64,000 nt of DNA, taken from Kiloniellaceae bacterium. Its GTDB lineage: Bacteria > Pseudomonadota > Alphaproteobacteria > Kiloniellales > J153. A program made the translations under genes and the position numbers. The stretch spans positions 330,589 to 394,588 of the forward strand of contig JAJFGJ010000036.1 of the NCBI GenBank assembly GCA_021776175.1, written 5' to 3'. Position 1 is the stretch's first letter; each line of letters starts with the position of its first letter. The notes under the pieces were generated by a model. It was given only the letters and a program-made list of their open reading frames with translations. It made no database searches and was not told the origin of the DNA. Positions 8,655 to 16,924 of this stretch are shown one piece after another.

Positions 8655-9806
8655 TTAACTCTCCCCGTCGGCCGCGGCGGGGACCGCTTGCTCCTTCAAG
8701 TATTGAAATACTTGAATGCGGTGGTTGTATTGATCGGCGACATAGAAGCGGTCGTTCTCGTCGATATAGGCACCCGCCGGTAGCCAGAACTGCCCGGGCT
8801 GGGGCCCCATGGTGCCGACAAAAAGCATGAGCCGGCCCTTGGAATCGAAAATCTGAAAGTTGTTGAAGGCGGCGTCGACAACATAGATATGCCCATCCGA
8901 ATCTATGGCTATGCCTTTCGGGCGCGCGAATTGCCCGCGCGCATCGCCGGTCTGGCCAAAGGTCTTGAGCAAGGCGCCCTCGGGGTCGAAGACCTGGATT
9001 CGGAAATTCATCGTATCGACCACAAAGAGGCGCCCCTCCCGGTCTATGGCCATGTTGGTGGGGTAATTGAATTCGCCCGGCGCGTCGCCGCGCTCACCGA
9101 ATGAGCTGATCTGGTTTCCCGACATGTCGAAGACGGCGATACGGTGATGCCGGCTGTCGACGATATAGATACGGCCTAGCGCTTCGTTGACAACAACGCC
9201 AACCGGAGTGTCGAGTTCGCCCTTCTTGCCAAAGGCGGATAGAAATGTGCCGTCCGGTCCAAAGATCACGACCCGGTTGTCCTGCGCGTCGGTTACATAG
9301 ACACGGCCCAGTGAGTCGGAAGTGATACCGGCGGGTTTTCTCAACGCCCCCTTGCCCGAATCGCCCCAGAAGGAAAACTTATTGTTGGCCTCGTCAAAGA
9401 CAACCACGCGCCCCCAACCGGTATCGGTCACCAGAACCCGGCCCGATCTGTCAACACTAACCCCATAAGGCTTTCTGAGACGCTCGAACGAGCTGTCATC
9501 CTTCTCCTTGCCGAGAATGGTATCGGCCAGGGATAAGGTTTTATCGCCGCCGCCAATGTCCTCGCGCGAGCTAAGATCTTGCACATATCTGATCCGCGGC
9601 GCTTCGGGCGGCAGCGGCCAGGACAAGTCCACGTCCTTCACCGGCGGCGGCGGTGGTGGCGCGGCACAACCTCCGAGCGCCAGCAACAGGGCGCCGATGA
9701 GGACATTACAACGGATTCTGAGGTTATATTTGTTGCTTCGTGCAGATTTCATATCAGTTAAGCCGTTATTTGCCATGGGTTTTTTCAAACCCGGGCCATG
9801 CACCAT
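8655..9806 (-). CDS. NHL-repeat beta-propeller lipoprotein
   Basis: A 383-residue lipoprotein with a hydrophobic signal and lipobox LALGGC (Cys47 from this start), then a Pro-rich linker and six NHL blades (openings PYGVSV, PAGITS, PVGVVV, PTNMAI, PKGIAI and PAGAYI) forming a six-bladed propeller. Its core WPLPPEAPRIRYV segment mirrors WPQPPEPARIRFL in the protein at 3401-4405, so the two are paralogues. Internal ATGs at 9776 and 9752 give shorter, more typical signal peptides; none of the three has a good ribosome site, so the start is uncertain. Its position upstream of the tetrahaem cytochrome and divergent from hemA places it in the same low-oxygen cytochrome module. Likely a structural or docking partner rather than an enzyme. 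Confidence 0.85.
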   Translation of the reverse strand: MVHGPGLKKPMANNGLTDMKSARSNKYNLRIRCNVLIGALLLALGGCAAPPPPPPVKDVDLSWPLPPEAPRIRYVQDLSSREDIGGGDKTLSLADTILGKEKDDSSFERLRKPYGVSVDRSGRVLVTDTGWGRVVVFDEANNKFSFWGDSGKGALRKPAGITSDSLGRVYVTDAQDNRVVIFGPDGTFLSAFGKKGELDTPVGVVVNEALGRIYIVDSRHHRIAVFDMSGNQISSFGERGDAPGEFNYPTNMAIDREGRLFVVDTMNFRIQVFDPEGALLKTFGQTGDARGQFARPKGIAIDSDGHIYVVDAAFNNFQIFDSKGRLMLFVGTMGPQPGQFWLPAGAYIDENDRFYVADQYNHRIQVFQYLKEQAVPAAADGES

Positions 9807-9859
9807 AGACGATTCTGGAACCCATACTAATTAATTTGCAGATATCCCACGTGCCTTCC

Positions 9860-9873
9860 TTGACCTAGGTCAT
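9860..9873. promoter_or_regulatory. FNR-like palindrome between the NHL lipoprotein gene and hemA
   Basis: TTGACCTAGGTCAT is a near-perfect dyad of TTGAC and GTCAA with a four-base spacer. It sits in the divergent region, about 141 bases upstream of the hemA start and about 60 bases upstream of the NHL gene. FNR-type control of hemA is known in other alphaproteobacteria (FnrL in Rhodobacter). Confidence 0.55.
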
Positions 9874-10007
9874 ATCCGCATTTGCCCCTTGTCTGGAAAT
9901 TAGCGCCACAAGAGTGCCGCTCAGTTGATCTCTGTCATATGCGCCTGCCGGAGAAGGCTGAATACTTGACGATATTCTCAGCCCCGCGGCGAACGGAAGG
10001 GCGAGCG

Positions 10008-11306
10008 ATGGATTACGAAAGAATTTTCCAATCCGAGATCGAGTCATTGCGGGCGGAGGGCCGGTACCGGGTCTTCGCCGATTTGGAGCGATGCGCCGGC
10101 GATTTTCCCCGCGCCAAGCGGCACGCCCGCGAAGGTGTCGGCGAAGTGACGATCTGGTGCAGCAACGACTATCTAGGCATGGGCCAACACCCCAAGGTGT
10201 TGGCGGCCATGCGCGAGGCGCTGGAGGCCTGTGGCGCCGGCGCCGGGGGTACGCGCAATATCTCCGGCACCAACCATCACCACGTGCTGCTGGAGAATGA
10301 GTTAGCGGCGCTACACGGCAAGGAGGCGGCGCTTCTCTTCACCTCCGGCTATGTCTCGAACATGGCGACCTTGGCGACTCTGGCCTCCAAACTGCCGGAG
10401 TGCGTCGTGCTCTCCGACGCCATGAATCACGCCTCCATGATCGAGGGAATCCGCCACAGCCGGGCGGAAAAGCGCATCTTCCGTCACAACGACCCGGAAG
10501 ATCTGGCCCGCCAGTTGGCCAAGATAGCCCCCGGCCGGCCGAAAATCGTGGCCTTCGAATCTGTCTATTCCATGGATGGCGACATCGCCCCCATCGCCGA
10601 GTTGTGCGATGCGGCCGAGCGCCATGGCGCCATGACTTATTTGGACGAAGTTCATGCCGTCGGCCTCTACGGCCCCCACGGCGGCGGCATCTCGGAGCGC
10701 GATGGAGTCGCGCACCGCGTGACCGTCATCGAAGGCACCTTGGCCAAAGCCTTCGGTGTCATGGGCGGATATATCGCCGCTTCGGCGGCCTTGGTGGATT
10801 TCGTCCGCTCCTATGCCTCGGGTTTTATTTTCACCACCGCCCTGCCGCCAGCGATTGCCGCCGGGGCGCACACCAGTGTCCGTCACCTGAAAGCCAGTAG
10901 CGCCGAACGCGAGCGGCATCAGGAGCGGGCCGCCGCCACCAAGCGTGCGTTGCGCGCTGCCGGCCTGCCCGTCATGGCCACGGCCAGCCACATAGTCCCC
11001 GTCCTGGTCGGCGATCCGGTGCGTTGCCGCGCGGTCACCGACCGGCTGCTCGCCCAGCACGGCATCTACGTGCAGCCAATCAACTATCCCACGGTCGCGC
11101 GCGGGAGCGAGCGCCTGCGCCTTACCCCCTCGCCAGTTCATAGCGATGCCGACATCGGCCGCCTAGTCACCGCCCTTTCACGGGTATGGGGGGAGCTCGG
11201 CTTGCCCCGAACGGGCACGCGGCGGACCCATGGTCTCGACACGCCCCAGAGACTAGCGCCGCCGATGCACGTGGCCCACGCACGAGCTGAAGTGGCATTG
11301 TCGTAG
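10008..11306 (+). CDS. hemA: 5-aminolevulinate synthase
   Basis: A PLP enzyme that condenses glycine and succinyl-CoA to 5-aminolevulinate, the first step of haem synthesis by the C4 (Shemin) pathway typical of alphaproteobacteria. The 432-residue product has the family landmarks: CSNDYLGMG near residue 50, [11 protein letters not shown], the [10 protein letters not shown] cofactor-binding segment, and the PLP lysine in [12 protein letters not shown] chose the ATG at 10008 because homology begins at MDYERIF and GAAGGGCGAG precedes it; an earlier start would add 42 unrelated residues. It lies between two blocks of cytochrome genes and behind an FNR-like palindrome, which suggests that it supplies haem for them. 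Confidence is high; other alpha-oxoamine synthases lack this N-terminal pattern. Confidence 0.96.
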   Translation: MDYERIFQSEIESLRAEGRYRVFADLERCAGDFPRAKRHAREGVGEVTIWCSNDYLGMGQHPKVLAAMREALEACGAGAGGTRNISGTNHHHVLLENELAALHGKEAALLFTSGYVSNMATLATLASKLPECVVLSDAMNHASMIEGIRHSRAEKRIFRHNDPEDLARQLAKIAPGRPKIVAFESVYSMDGDIAPIAELCDAAERHGAMTYLDEVHAVGLYGPHGGGISERDGVAHRVTVIEGTLAKAFGVMGGYIAASAALVDFVRSYASGFIFTTALPPAIAAGAHTSVRHLKASSAERERHQERAAATKRALRAAGLPVMATASHIVPVLVGDPVRCRAVTDRLLAQHGIYVQPINYPTVARGSERLRLTPSPVHSDADIGRLVTALSRVWGELGLPRTGTRRTHGLDTPQRLAPPMHVAHARAEVALS

Positions 11307-11374
11307 GATTAACGCGGACAGGAACCTGCGGGAACGGCGATCCCCCGCCCTAGCTTGTGCCGCCACTTGCCCGC

Positions 11375-12541
11375 TCAGGGCGTGCGTTGGCGTGCGTAGT
11401 AGGCCGCTAGTTTCTGGATATCGGACTTGCCCATGGGAAACGACATCGCCTGCATCATGGAGTTGGCGCGGTCGCCGGCGTGATACAGCTTCAAGGTCTT
11501 GGCCAGATAGGGCCCGGCCTGGCCAGCCAGAATTGGGAAGCGCGGGTCATCGCCGGCACCGCCCTGCCCATGACAGCGGTCGCAGCGTTCCACCCATTCC
11601 GCCGTGGTCAAGGGCTTGCGGATGGACAAGGCCTTGGGTTCCTGCCCGGCATAGTAGGCGGCCATGTCTTGCACGTCGCTCTGGCGCATCGCCAAAACCG
11701 CGTCCCGCATCACATCGTGGGCCCGGCTGCCATCTTTGTAGGCGGCAATCGTGGTGGCCAGATACTCGGCATCCAAACCCGATAGCCGGGGCGTTTTCGG
11801 GTCCTTGTTGTTGCCGTCCTCGCCATGGCAGTTGACGCACTGCGCCGTCACCGCCAACCCAGCGACGGCATCGCCGACGGCGGGTGTCTCCGCCCGGCGC
11901 GGAGTCATGGCCGCGTAGTAGTAAGCCATGTCCTCGAAATCGGATTCACTCAGATCGGCGACCAGGGCCTGCATGGTTTCGTCGCCGCGTGTGGCATCCC
12001 TATAGGCCTGAAGTGTCAGAATCAGATATGGCGCATGCTGGCCCGCCAGGCCGGGCATGCCAGGCGTGTCGGTGTTGCCATCGTCACCGTGGCATAGGGC
12101 GCAATCGGCCGTCGCCTCCTTGACCGCGGCGAAGGGATCCGCCTCGTCCACAGGCACGGCCGCCGCGTCCTTCGCCAATATCTTGGCTTGGGCAAACGGC
12201 GGCAGACTGGCGAAATAAGCCGCCAGGTTGACCACATCCGTATCGCTGAGCTTGGCCACGATATCTATCATGGACTCGTCTTGCCGATCGCCGGACTTAT
12301 ACGCCTTGAGTGCCGCCGCCAGATAGGCGGCGTGCTGACCGGCCAGATTCGGAACGCCCTCGATGGACCCGATGCCCTTGGCGCCGTGGCACTCGGTGCA
12401 CGCCGCGGCGGCGGCTTTTCCCGCCTGGGCATCCCCGCCCGGCGTGGTATCGCCCGCCGCGCCGCGATGGATCGAACCCATCAGGGTGAGCCCGAATACC
12501 GCGATCCCGAGAGCTGCTATCCCTAGTGCTGTTCGTCTCAT
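11375..12541 (-). CDS. Four-domain class I cytochrome c (c4-like)
   Basis: An exported 388-residue cytochrome made of four tandem class I domains of about 85-95 residues. The haem sites are CTECH, CALCH, CVNCH and CDRCH. Each domain carries the downstream GxPxLAGQxxxYL and Met-containing segments (MIDIVAKLSD, MQALVADLSE, MRDAVLAMRQ, MMQAMSFPMGK) that supply the sixth ligand in cytochromes c4/c5. The start at 12541 gives a clean signal peptide (MRRTALGIAALGIAVFGLTLMG). Two-domain c4 proteins are common donors to terminal oxidases or nitrite reductases; four domains is a longer chain. It is convergent with hemA and in the same direction as the membrane monohaem protein upstream. Role: high-potential periplasmic electron carrier (inference). 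Confidence 0.9.
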   Translation of the reverse strand: MRRTALGIAALGIAVFGLTLMGSIHRGAAGDTTPGGDAQAGKAAAAACTECHGAKGIGSIEGVPNLAGQHAAYLAAALKAYKSGDRQDESMIDIVAKLSDTDVVNLAAYFASLPPFAQAKILAKDAAAVPVDEADPFAAVKEATADCALCHGDDGNTDTPGMPGLAGQHAPYLILTLQAYRDATRGDETMQALVADLSESDFEDMAYYYAAMTPRRAETPAVGDAVAGLAVTAQCVNCHGEDGNNKDPKTPRLSGLDAEYLATTIAAYKDGSRAHDVMRDAVLAMRQSDVQDMAAYYAGQEPKALSIRKPLTTAEWVERCDRCHGQGGAGDDPRFPILAGQAGPYLAKTLKLYHAGDRANSMMQAMSFPMGKSDIQKLAAYYARQRTP

Positions 12542-12640
12542 GGCACTCTCACATGCTGCACATTCGCGCCTGTTGCGGGGCGCTATAAAGCTATTCGTAC
12601 CGGCACGCTCAAACCGCGCCGTCCGCCACGGCCTCATCCG

Positions 12641-13399
12641 TCAGCCAAGCGCCGCCTCGCGGGAGCGCTCCCCCGGTAAGTACTTGTAGAGCCAGATCTG
12701 ATACATCGAGACAACCCACTGAAAGGCAAAACTCATGCCCATCAGGCCGCCGCCGACTAGGACAACCCAGGCGAAGGACGGATTGAGCTTGGTCAAGTAC
12801 CAAGATCCCACATCCAGGAGTATGGCGACAAAGGGGGTGGCTATGACCACCGACTTGAACCAGACCGGCCGGACATAGGCGTGGCTGAAGATCTGCCCCA
12901 TGACGAAAAAGATAAATGTGATGCCGAACATATGGATGTGGGACACCCGCACCAGCGTGAAGAGATCAATGCCCGTGTCCAGCTCGGCGAGCCCCGCCAC
13001 CTCCTTGTAGTCGGTCAGGGGCGTAATGTGCGGGTTGCTGCCGTTGTGGCAGGTCGCGCACCGCTTCTCCAAGACTGTCTTGACGCTATCCTCGTATTCC
13101 TTCGGGTCCGCGCCTCCGCGCACCCAGCGGACAACACTGTTGCGCTCGTCGTTGGGCAGCATGCCCGACATCGGTCCGAACAAGGCCGCTTCCAGTTTCG
13201 TCGCATCTTTGTTGCCGCTATAGGCAATCGCCAGGTCTTGGATGGTCAGGCCCGGCTCGCCATCCCTCCCTGCATGCGAGTTGTAGACATGCACCATGGC
13301 AAACAGGTAACCCACTCCGAGTATAATCAATGCACTGGTGAACAGTGTGCGCAAGCTAAGCGGTAATTCGGAGTAGTGGAAAAACATCCGGTGGACCAT
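12641..13399 (-). CDS. Membrane protein with one c-type haem site
   Basis: I do not recognise the family. The 252-residue product has one N-terminal membrane helix (about residues 15-36), a periplasmic domain of about 110 residues with a single CATCH haem motif, then three further helices (roughly 152-172, 181-202 and 209-232) with histidines in RVSHIHMF that could bind haem or quinone. It ends with a short basic tail. I chose the ATG at 13399 (AGGAATAGG upstream); a start at 13387 is possible, and the longer reading would run across the FNR-like palindrome. It is followed by the four-domain cytochrome. A membrane electron donor or a quinol-linked anchor for these soluble cytochromes is plausible but unproven. 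Confidence 0.72.
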   Translation of the reverse strand: MVHRMFFHYSELPLSLRTLFTSALIILGVGYLFAMVHVYNSHAGRDGEPGLTIQDLAIAYSGNKDATKLEAALFGPMSGMLPNDERNSVVRWVRGGADPKEYEDSVKTVLEKRCATCHNGSNPHITPLTDYKEVAGLAELDTGIDLFTLVRVSHIHMFGITFIFFVMGQIFSHAYVRPVWFKSVVIATPFVAILLDVGSWYLTKLNPSFAWVVLVGGGLMGMSFAFQWVVSMYQIWLYKYLPGERSREAALG

Positions 13400-13502
13400 G
13401 TGCCTATTCCTGACTATCTGGCCAGCGCGAGGGGCGCAGTTAATTTCGCGCAGAGTAACCGATGAGCGGCCCCTTGATAATCCACATGTAGGCATCGCCG
13501 TA

Positions 13503-13516
13503 TTGACATATGTCAA
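13503..13516. promoter_or_regulatory. Perfect FNR/Anr palindrome in a divergent cytochrome promoter
   Basis: TTGACATATGTCAA is an exact inverted repeat with FNR-type half sites and a four-base spacer. It lies about 104 bases upstream of the minus-strand membrane monohaem gene and about 103 bases upstream of the plus-strand small cytochrome at 13619, so it could activate both. Confidence 0.65.
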
Positions 13517-13618
13517 GGTCGAACGAATTTTACCTGCTATGCTATTTTCCATAAAATTTCAGCCGGGCATTTTTTTCGCGCAGTCGGCACTAGGATGGAA
13601 GAGAAAGAGGGGCTGGCC

Positions 13619-14017
13619 ATGAACACGCAAAGTCACCTTGGCGCATGGTTCCTAACCGCAGTATTCTCGGTTTTACTCATGACTACGATATCGTCAACCG
13701 TGGCGGCGCAGGATATCGTTAGCTTCAATGAAGATGTTTTTCCGATCATCGAGGTGCGCTGCCTGGCATGCCACCAACCGGGCAGTGCCGGCTACGAGGC
13801 TAGTGGCCTTGACATGAGAACTTACGAAGGCCTGATCAAGGGAACCAAACACGGGCCGATCCTGACGCCGGGACGTCCGTTCGAAAGCAGTCTGATCGCC
13901 ATGATCGACCATCGAACCGACCCCAAGATCTGGATGCCGCACGATCGGAAGCGATTGTCGAAATGCGAGCGCCTGATGTTCAGGTTCTGGGTCAGCCAGG
14001 GCGCGAAAAACAACTGA
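13619..14017 (+). CDS. Small monohaem planctomycete-type cytochrome c
   Basis: A 132-residue exported protein with a signal peptide (about residues 1-32, ending TVAAQ) and one haem site, CLACHQPGSAGYEASGLDM. This is followed by the segment GPILTPGRPFESSLIAMI and WMPHD, which resemble the planctomycete cytochrome c domain (PSCyt1-like). I chose the ATG at 13619 because a strong AGAGGGG ribosome site lies seven bases upstream; an in-frame ATG at 13595 has poor spacing. It is followed by a monohaem class I cytochrome 71 bases later and probably shares its transcript. The substrate or partner is unknown; an electron carrier role is likely. Confidence 0.8.
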   Translation: MNTQSHLGAWFLTAVFSVLLMTTISSTVAAQDIVSFNEDVFPIIEVRCLACHQPGSAGYEASGLDMRTYEGLIKGTKHGPILTPGRPFESSLIAMIDHRTDPKIWMPHDRKRLSKCERLMFRFWVSQGAKNN

Positions 14018-14088
14018 TCCATGTGGCGCGCGGATACGACCGTTCGTTGGCCCGCGAGCTAAGCTCTTGCATTTAAGGAGAGGATATA

Positions 14089-14394
14089 ATGAAGCGTCAA
14101 ATCTTGATATCCGCATTGGCCGCACTGAGCATGGTGGCGGCCGGGGCAGCTTATGCGGGCGGCGACGTGGCCAAGGGTCAAACCTTGGCCAAGAAATGCT
14201 CTTCCTGTCACGGCAAAGACGGTAAGGGCGTCAAGAAAAACCCCCCGATCGTCGGCCTGTCCGCCGATGACTTCGCCAAGGCCATGCACGATTACAAGTC
14301 GGGCGCGAAGAAGCACAAGATGATGAACATCCTGTCGAAGAAACTTAAAGACGACGACATCAAGAACTTGGCGGCGTACTACGCGTCAAAATAG
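14089..14394 (+). CDS. Monohaem class I cytochrome c
   Basis: A 101-residue periplasmic cytochrome c with a signal peptide (cleavage after AYA, residue 23) and one haem site CSSCH. A methionine pair in KKHKMMNILSKKL is suited to be the sixth haem ligand, and the final LAAYYASK helix is typical of class I cytochromes c5/c553. The start is well supported by AAGGAGAGG upstream. It is strongly basic, so it may dock to an acidic redox partner. It follows the planctomycete-type cytochrome and probably belongs to the FNR-controlled divergent unit. Confidence 0.9.
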   Translation: MKRQILISALAALSMVAAGAAYAGGDVAKGQTLAKKCSSCHGKDGKGVKKNPPIVGLSADDFAKAMHDYKSGAKKHKMMNILSKKLKDDDIKNLAAYYASK

Positions 14395-14466
14395 TAGAGT
14401 CTCGTGCAGACGGCATCATCCCGCACCTAACGAAAATCCTTTCCAATAGTGGCTTGGTGAAACCCA

Positions 14467-14493
14467 CCGGGTTTGGGCACCGGTTTAACCCGG
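14467..14493. terminator. Possible bidirectional terminator hairpin
   Basis: A perfect seven-base stem, CCGGGTT with AACCCGG, and a 13-base loop sit between the convergent cytochrome (ends 14394) and acyl-CoA dehydrogenase (ends 14501) genes. There is no T-run, so it is only suggestive. Confidence 0.35.
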
Positions 14494-14500
14494 CAGAGCC

Positions 14501-15724
14501 CTACCCGGCGTAGATCCAGCGCGGGCTCTGCTTTGCCAACTCCAACTTGGCGACAGTCGCCCGGTGAACCTCGTCGGGGCCGTCGGCTAGGCGCAAGCTG
14601 CGCGAGCGTGCCCAGGCGTGGGCTAGGCCGAAATCTTCGCATACACCGCCGCCGCCATGAACCTGGATGGACCGATCAATGACATCAAGCGCCATTTGAG
14701 GAGCGATCGCCTTTATCATGGCGATCTCCGCTCGCGCTTCCTTGTTGCCCAGCGTGTCCATCATGTATGCGGCCTTGAGTGTGAGCAGGCGGGCCTGCTC
14801 AATCTCCATCCGCGAGCGAGCAATGGCATCGATGACCGCCCCCTGCTCGGCCAGCGTCTTGCCAAAGGCAACACGCGATTTCGCCCTCGCGCACATGGCT
14901 TCCAGCGAACGCTCGGCCACGCCGATAAGGCGCATGCAGTGATGGATGCGCCCCGGGCCCAAGCGGCCTTGTGCAATCTCGAATCCGCGACCTTCACCCA
15001 GGATCAGATTCTCACCCGGTACCCGGACATTCGAGAAATCGACCTCGAAATGGCCGTGCGGCGCATGGTCGTATCCAAAAACCGCGAGGGGTCTCACCAG
15101 CGTGACGCCCGGTGTGTCGCGAGGCACCAAGATCATGGATTGCTGTTTGGTGCGGTGCGCAGCGGGATCGGTTTTTCCCATAAATATAAAGATCTCGCAG
15201 CGCCGGTCACCGGCGCCCGATATCCACCATTTTCGACCGTTGAGTACATAATCGCCGCCGTCGCGCTCAATGCGCGATTGAATGTTGGTGGCGTCCGAAG
15301 AAGCGACGCCCGGCTCGGTCATGGCGAAGGCGGAACGAATTTCCCCCGCCAGCAGGGGCTTAAGCCACTTCTCTTTCTGTAACTCGCTGCCGTAGCGGGC
15401 CAGCACTTCCATATTGCCGGTATCGGGTGCGGAGCAATTGAATACTTCCGGGCCAATTGGCGAGCGGCCCATAATCTCGCACAAGGGTGCGTATTCCATA
15501 TTGGTGAGACCCGCGCCGTACTCCGACTCCGGCAGGAACAGGTTCCATAATTCCACGTCGCGGGCCTTGGCCTTCAAATCCTCCATAATTGCAGGCGAAT
15601 TCCACCGGTCTCCGGCATCGAGTTGCTCGATATAGGTGCGCTCGTTCGGATAGACATGCTCATCCATGAAGGCAAGTAGCCGCGCCCTGTATTTTTCAAC
15701 CTTCTCCGAAAATTTGAAATTCAT
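14501..15724 (-). CDS. Acyl-CoA dehydrogenase, ACAD10/11-like
   Basis: An FAD enzyme of 407 residues that introduces a 2,3 double bond into an acyl-CoA or acts on a related acyl-CoA. Landmarks are the flavin/substrate segment [26 protein letters not shown], and the C-terminal [14 protein letters not shown]...[10 protein letters not shown]. The last, with its DGPDEVH, is the form seen in ACAD10/ACAD11-like members rather than the YEGT-type of short-chain enzymes. It is transcribed with the downstream-facing MDR reductase gene 19 bases upstream. A separate APH-type kinase in the same cluster makes a 4-hydroxyacyl-CoA pathway worth considering. Substrate chain length is not predictable from sequence by eye. 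Confidence 0.9.
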   Translation of the reverse strand: MNFKFSEKVEKYRARLLAFMDEHVYPNERTYIEQLDAGDRWNSPAIMEDLKAKARDVELWNLFLPESEYGAGLTNMEYAPLCEIMGRSPIGPEVFNCSAPDTGNMEVLARYGSELQKEKWLKPLLAGEIRSAFAMTEPGVASSDATNIQSRIERDGGDYVLNGRKWWISGAGDRRCEIFIFMGKTDPAAHRTKQQSMILVPRDTPGVTLVRPLAVFGYDHAPHGHFEVDFSNVRVPGENLILGEGRGFEIAQGRLGPGRIHHCMRLIGVAERSLEAMCARAKSRVAFGKTLAEQGAVIDAIARSRMEIEQARLLTLKAAYMMDTLGNKEARAEIAMIKAIAPQMALDVIDRSIQVHGGGGVCEDFGLAHAWARSRSLRLADGPDEVHRATVAKLELAKQSPRWIYAG

Positions 15725-15743
15725 GATGGCCCCATTTTTTGCG

Positions 15744-16778
15744 CTATAGCGTGGGATCCGGCGAGGCCCGGATCACCAGTTTGCCGAAATTCTCACCCCT
15801 GAGCAGGCCCATCAACGCCTTAGGTGCGTTCTCTAGCCCGTCGATAAAATCCTCCCGGTATTTCACCCGGCCATCGCGAATCCATCCGCCCATGGCCTTT
15901 TGAAATTCCCGCTCCTGCTTGGCAAAATCCCAAACTATGAAACCCTGTATCTTCAAACGGTTACTAAGAACAGCACGCATCAGTAAGGGGGTTTTGTCCG
16001 GCGCCCCGGGCAGACCGGTAGCATTGTAGTGTGCGATCAACCCACAGACAGGAACCCTCGCGAAATAATTAAAAAGGGGTACGACGGCCTCGAACACCGC
16101 ACCGCCAACATTCTCCCAATAGATATCCACGCCCTCGGGGCAAGCCTCTGCTAGTTTTTCCGCAAAGTCCGGTTCGCGATGGTTGATGCAGTCATCGAAC
16201 CCAAGGTCGTCAATGACGAACCTGCATTTCTCGGGCGAGCCGGCAATGCCTATGACGCGGCAAGCTTTTATCTTTGCAATTTGCCCGACAGCGGACCCAA
16301 CGGCGCCCGAGGCTGCGGCAACCACGAGAGTCTCACCTTCCTTCGGCTGGCCGATATTGAGAAGCCCGGTATAGGCCGTCATTCCCGGCATGCCGAGAAT
16401 GCCGAGCGCCGTCGAAATGGGAGCTTCCGCGCAATCGAGTTTACGCAACCCCTTGCCATTGGAGAGAGCATAGGACTGCCAGCCGGTATTGCCGAAGACG
16501 ATATCGCCCTCGGAGAATTTCGGGTGCTTCGACGCGGCGACCTGACCGACCGCGCCGCCGGTCATGACTTCTCCGATCCCGACCGGCCTAGCATAGGATT
16601 TAGCCGCATTCATACGGCCACGCATATAAGGGTCAAGGGAGAGATAGATTGTGCGCATGACCAGTTCGCCAACGGCGGGTTCCGGTACCGGCGTTTCCTC
16701 CAATACGAAATCGCTTTCCTTGGGTGCGCCTTCCGGCCGTGCCGCCAGCAGAATCCGAAGATTAGTCTTTCCCGTCAT
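15744..16778 (-). CDS. NADP-dependent zinc-free MDR oxidoreductase (CurA/PTGR-like)
   Basis: A cytosolic 344-residue medium-chain reductase of the prostaglandin reductase / leukotriene dehydrogenase / CurA type, which reduces alpha,beta-unsaturated carbonyls with NADPH. Seen: [10 protein letters not shown] near residue 50, the nucleotide-binding [15 protein letters not shown], and absence of the zinc-ligand cysteines of alcohol dehydrogenases. I chose the ATG at 16778 (GGGAG upstream; MTGKTNLRI matches the family's usual start). It is probably co-transcribed with the acyl-CoA dehydrogenase and divergent from the FadB-like gene. It may handle unsaturated or keto intermediates of the same pathway. 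Confidence 0.88.
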   Translation of the reverse strand: MTGKTNLRILLAARPEGAPKESDFVLEETPVPEPAVGELVMRTIYLSLDPYMRGRMNAAKSYARPVGIGEVMTGGAVGQVAASKHPKFSEGDIVFGNTGWQSYALSNGKGLRKLDCAEAPISTALGILGMPGMTAYTGLLNIGQPKEGETLVVAAASGAVGSAVGQIAKIKACRVIGIAGSPEKCRFVIDDLGFDDCINHREPDFAEKLAEACPEGVDIYWENVGGAVFEAVVPLFNYFARVPVCGLIAHYNATGLPGAPDKTPLLMRAVLSNRLKIQGFIVWDFAKQEREFQKAMGGWIRDGRVKYREDFIDGLENAPKALMGLLRGENFGKLVIRASPDPTL

Positions 16779-16924
16779 GCCGTCTCCCTCGATTGATCGC
16801 CCCCAACCAGCGATTTGAAGCTTGCCGCATCTTCCGAGCGCGCCCAGCGCTAGACATAGGTATTGGCGCGGATCATACTTGCGTTTCGCCAAGCAAAAGC
16901 AAGTTTCAATATGAGGCAGTCCAG

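Noticed and set aside
10311..11141. Open frame opposite hemA
   Set aside because: It lies wholly within hemA on the other strand and shows no family signature.
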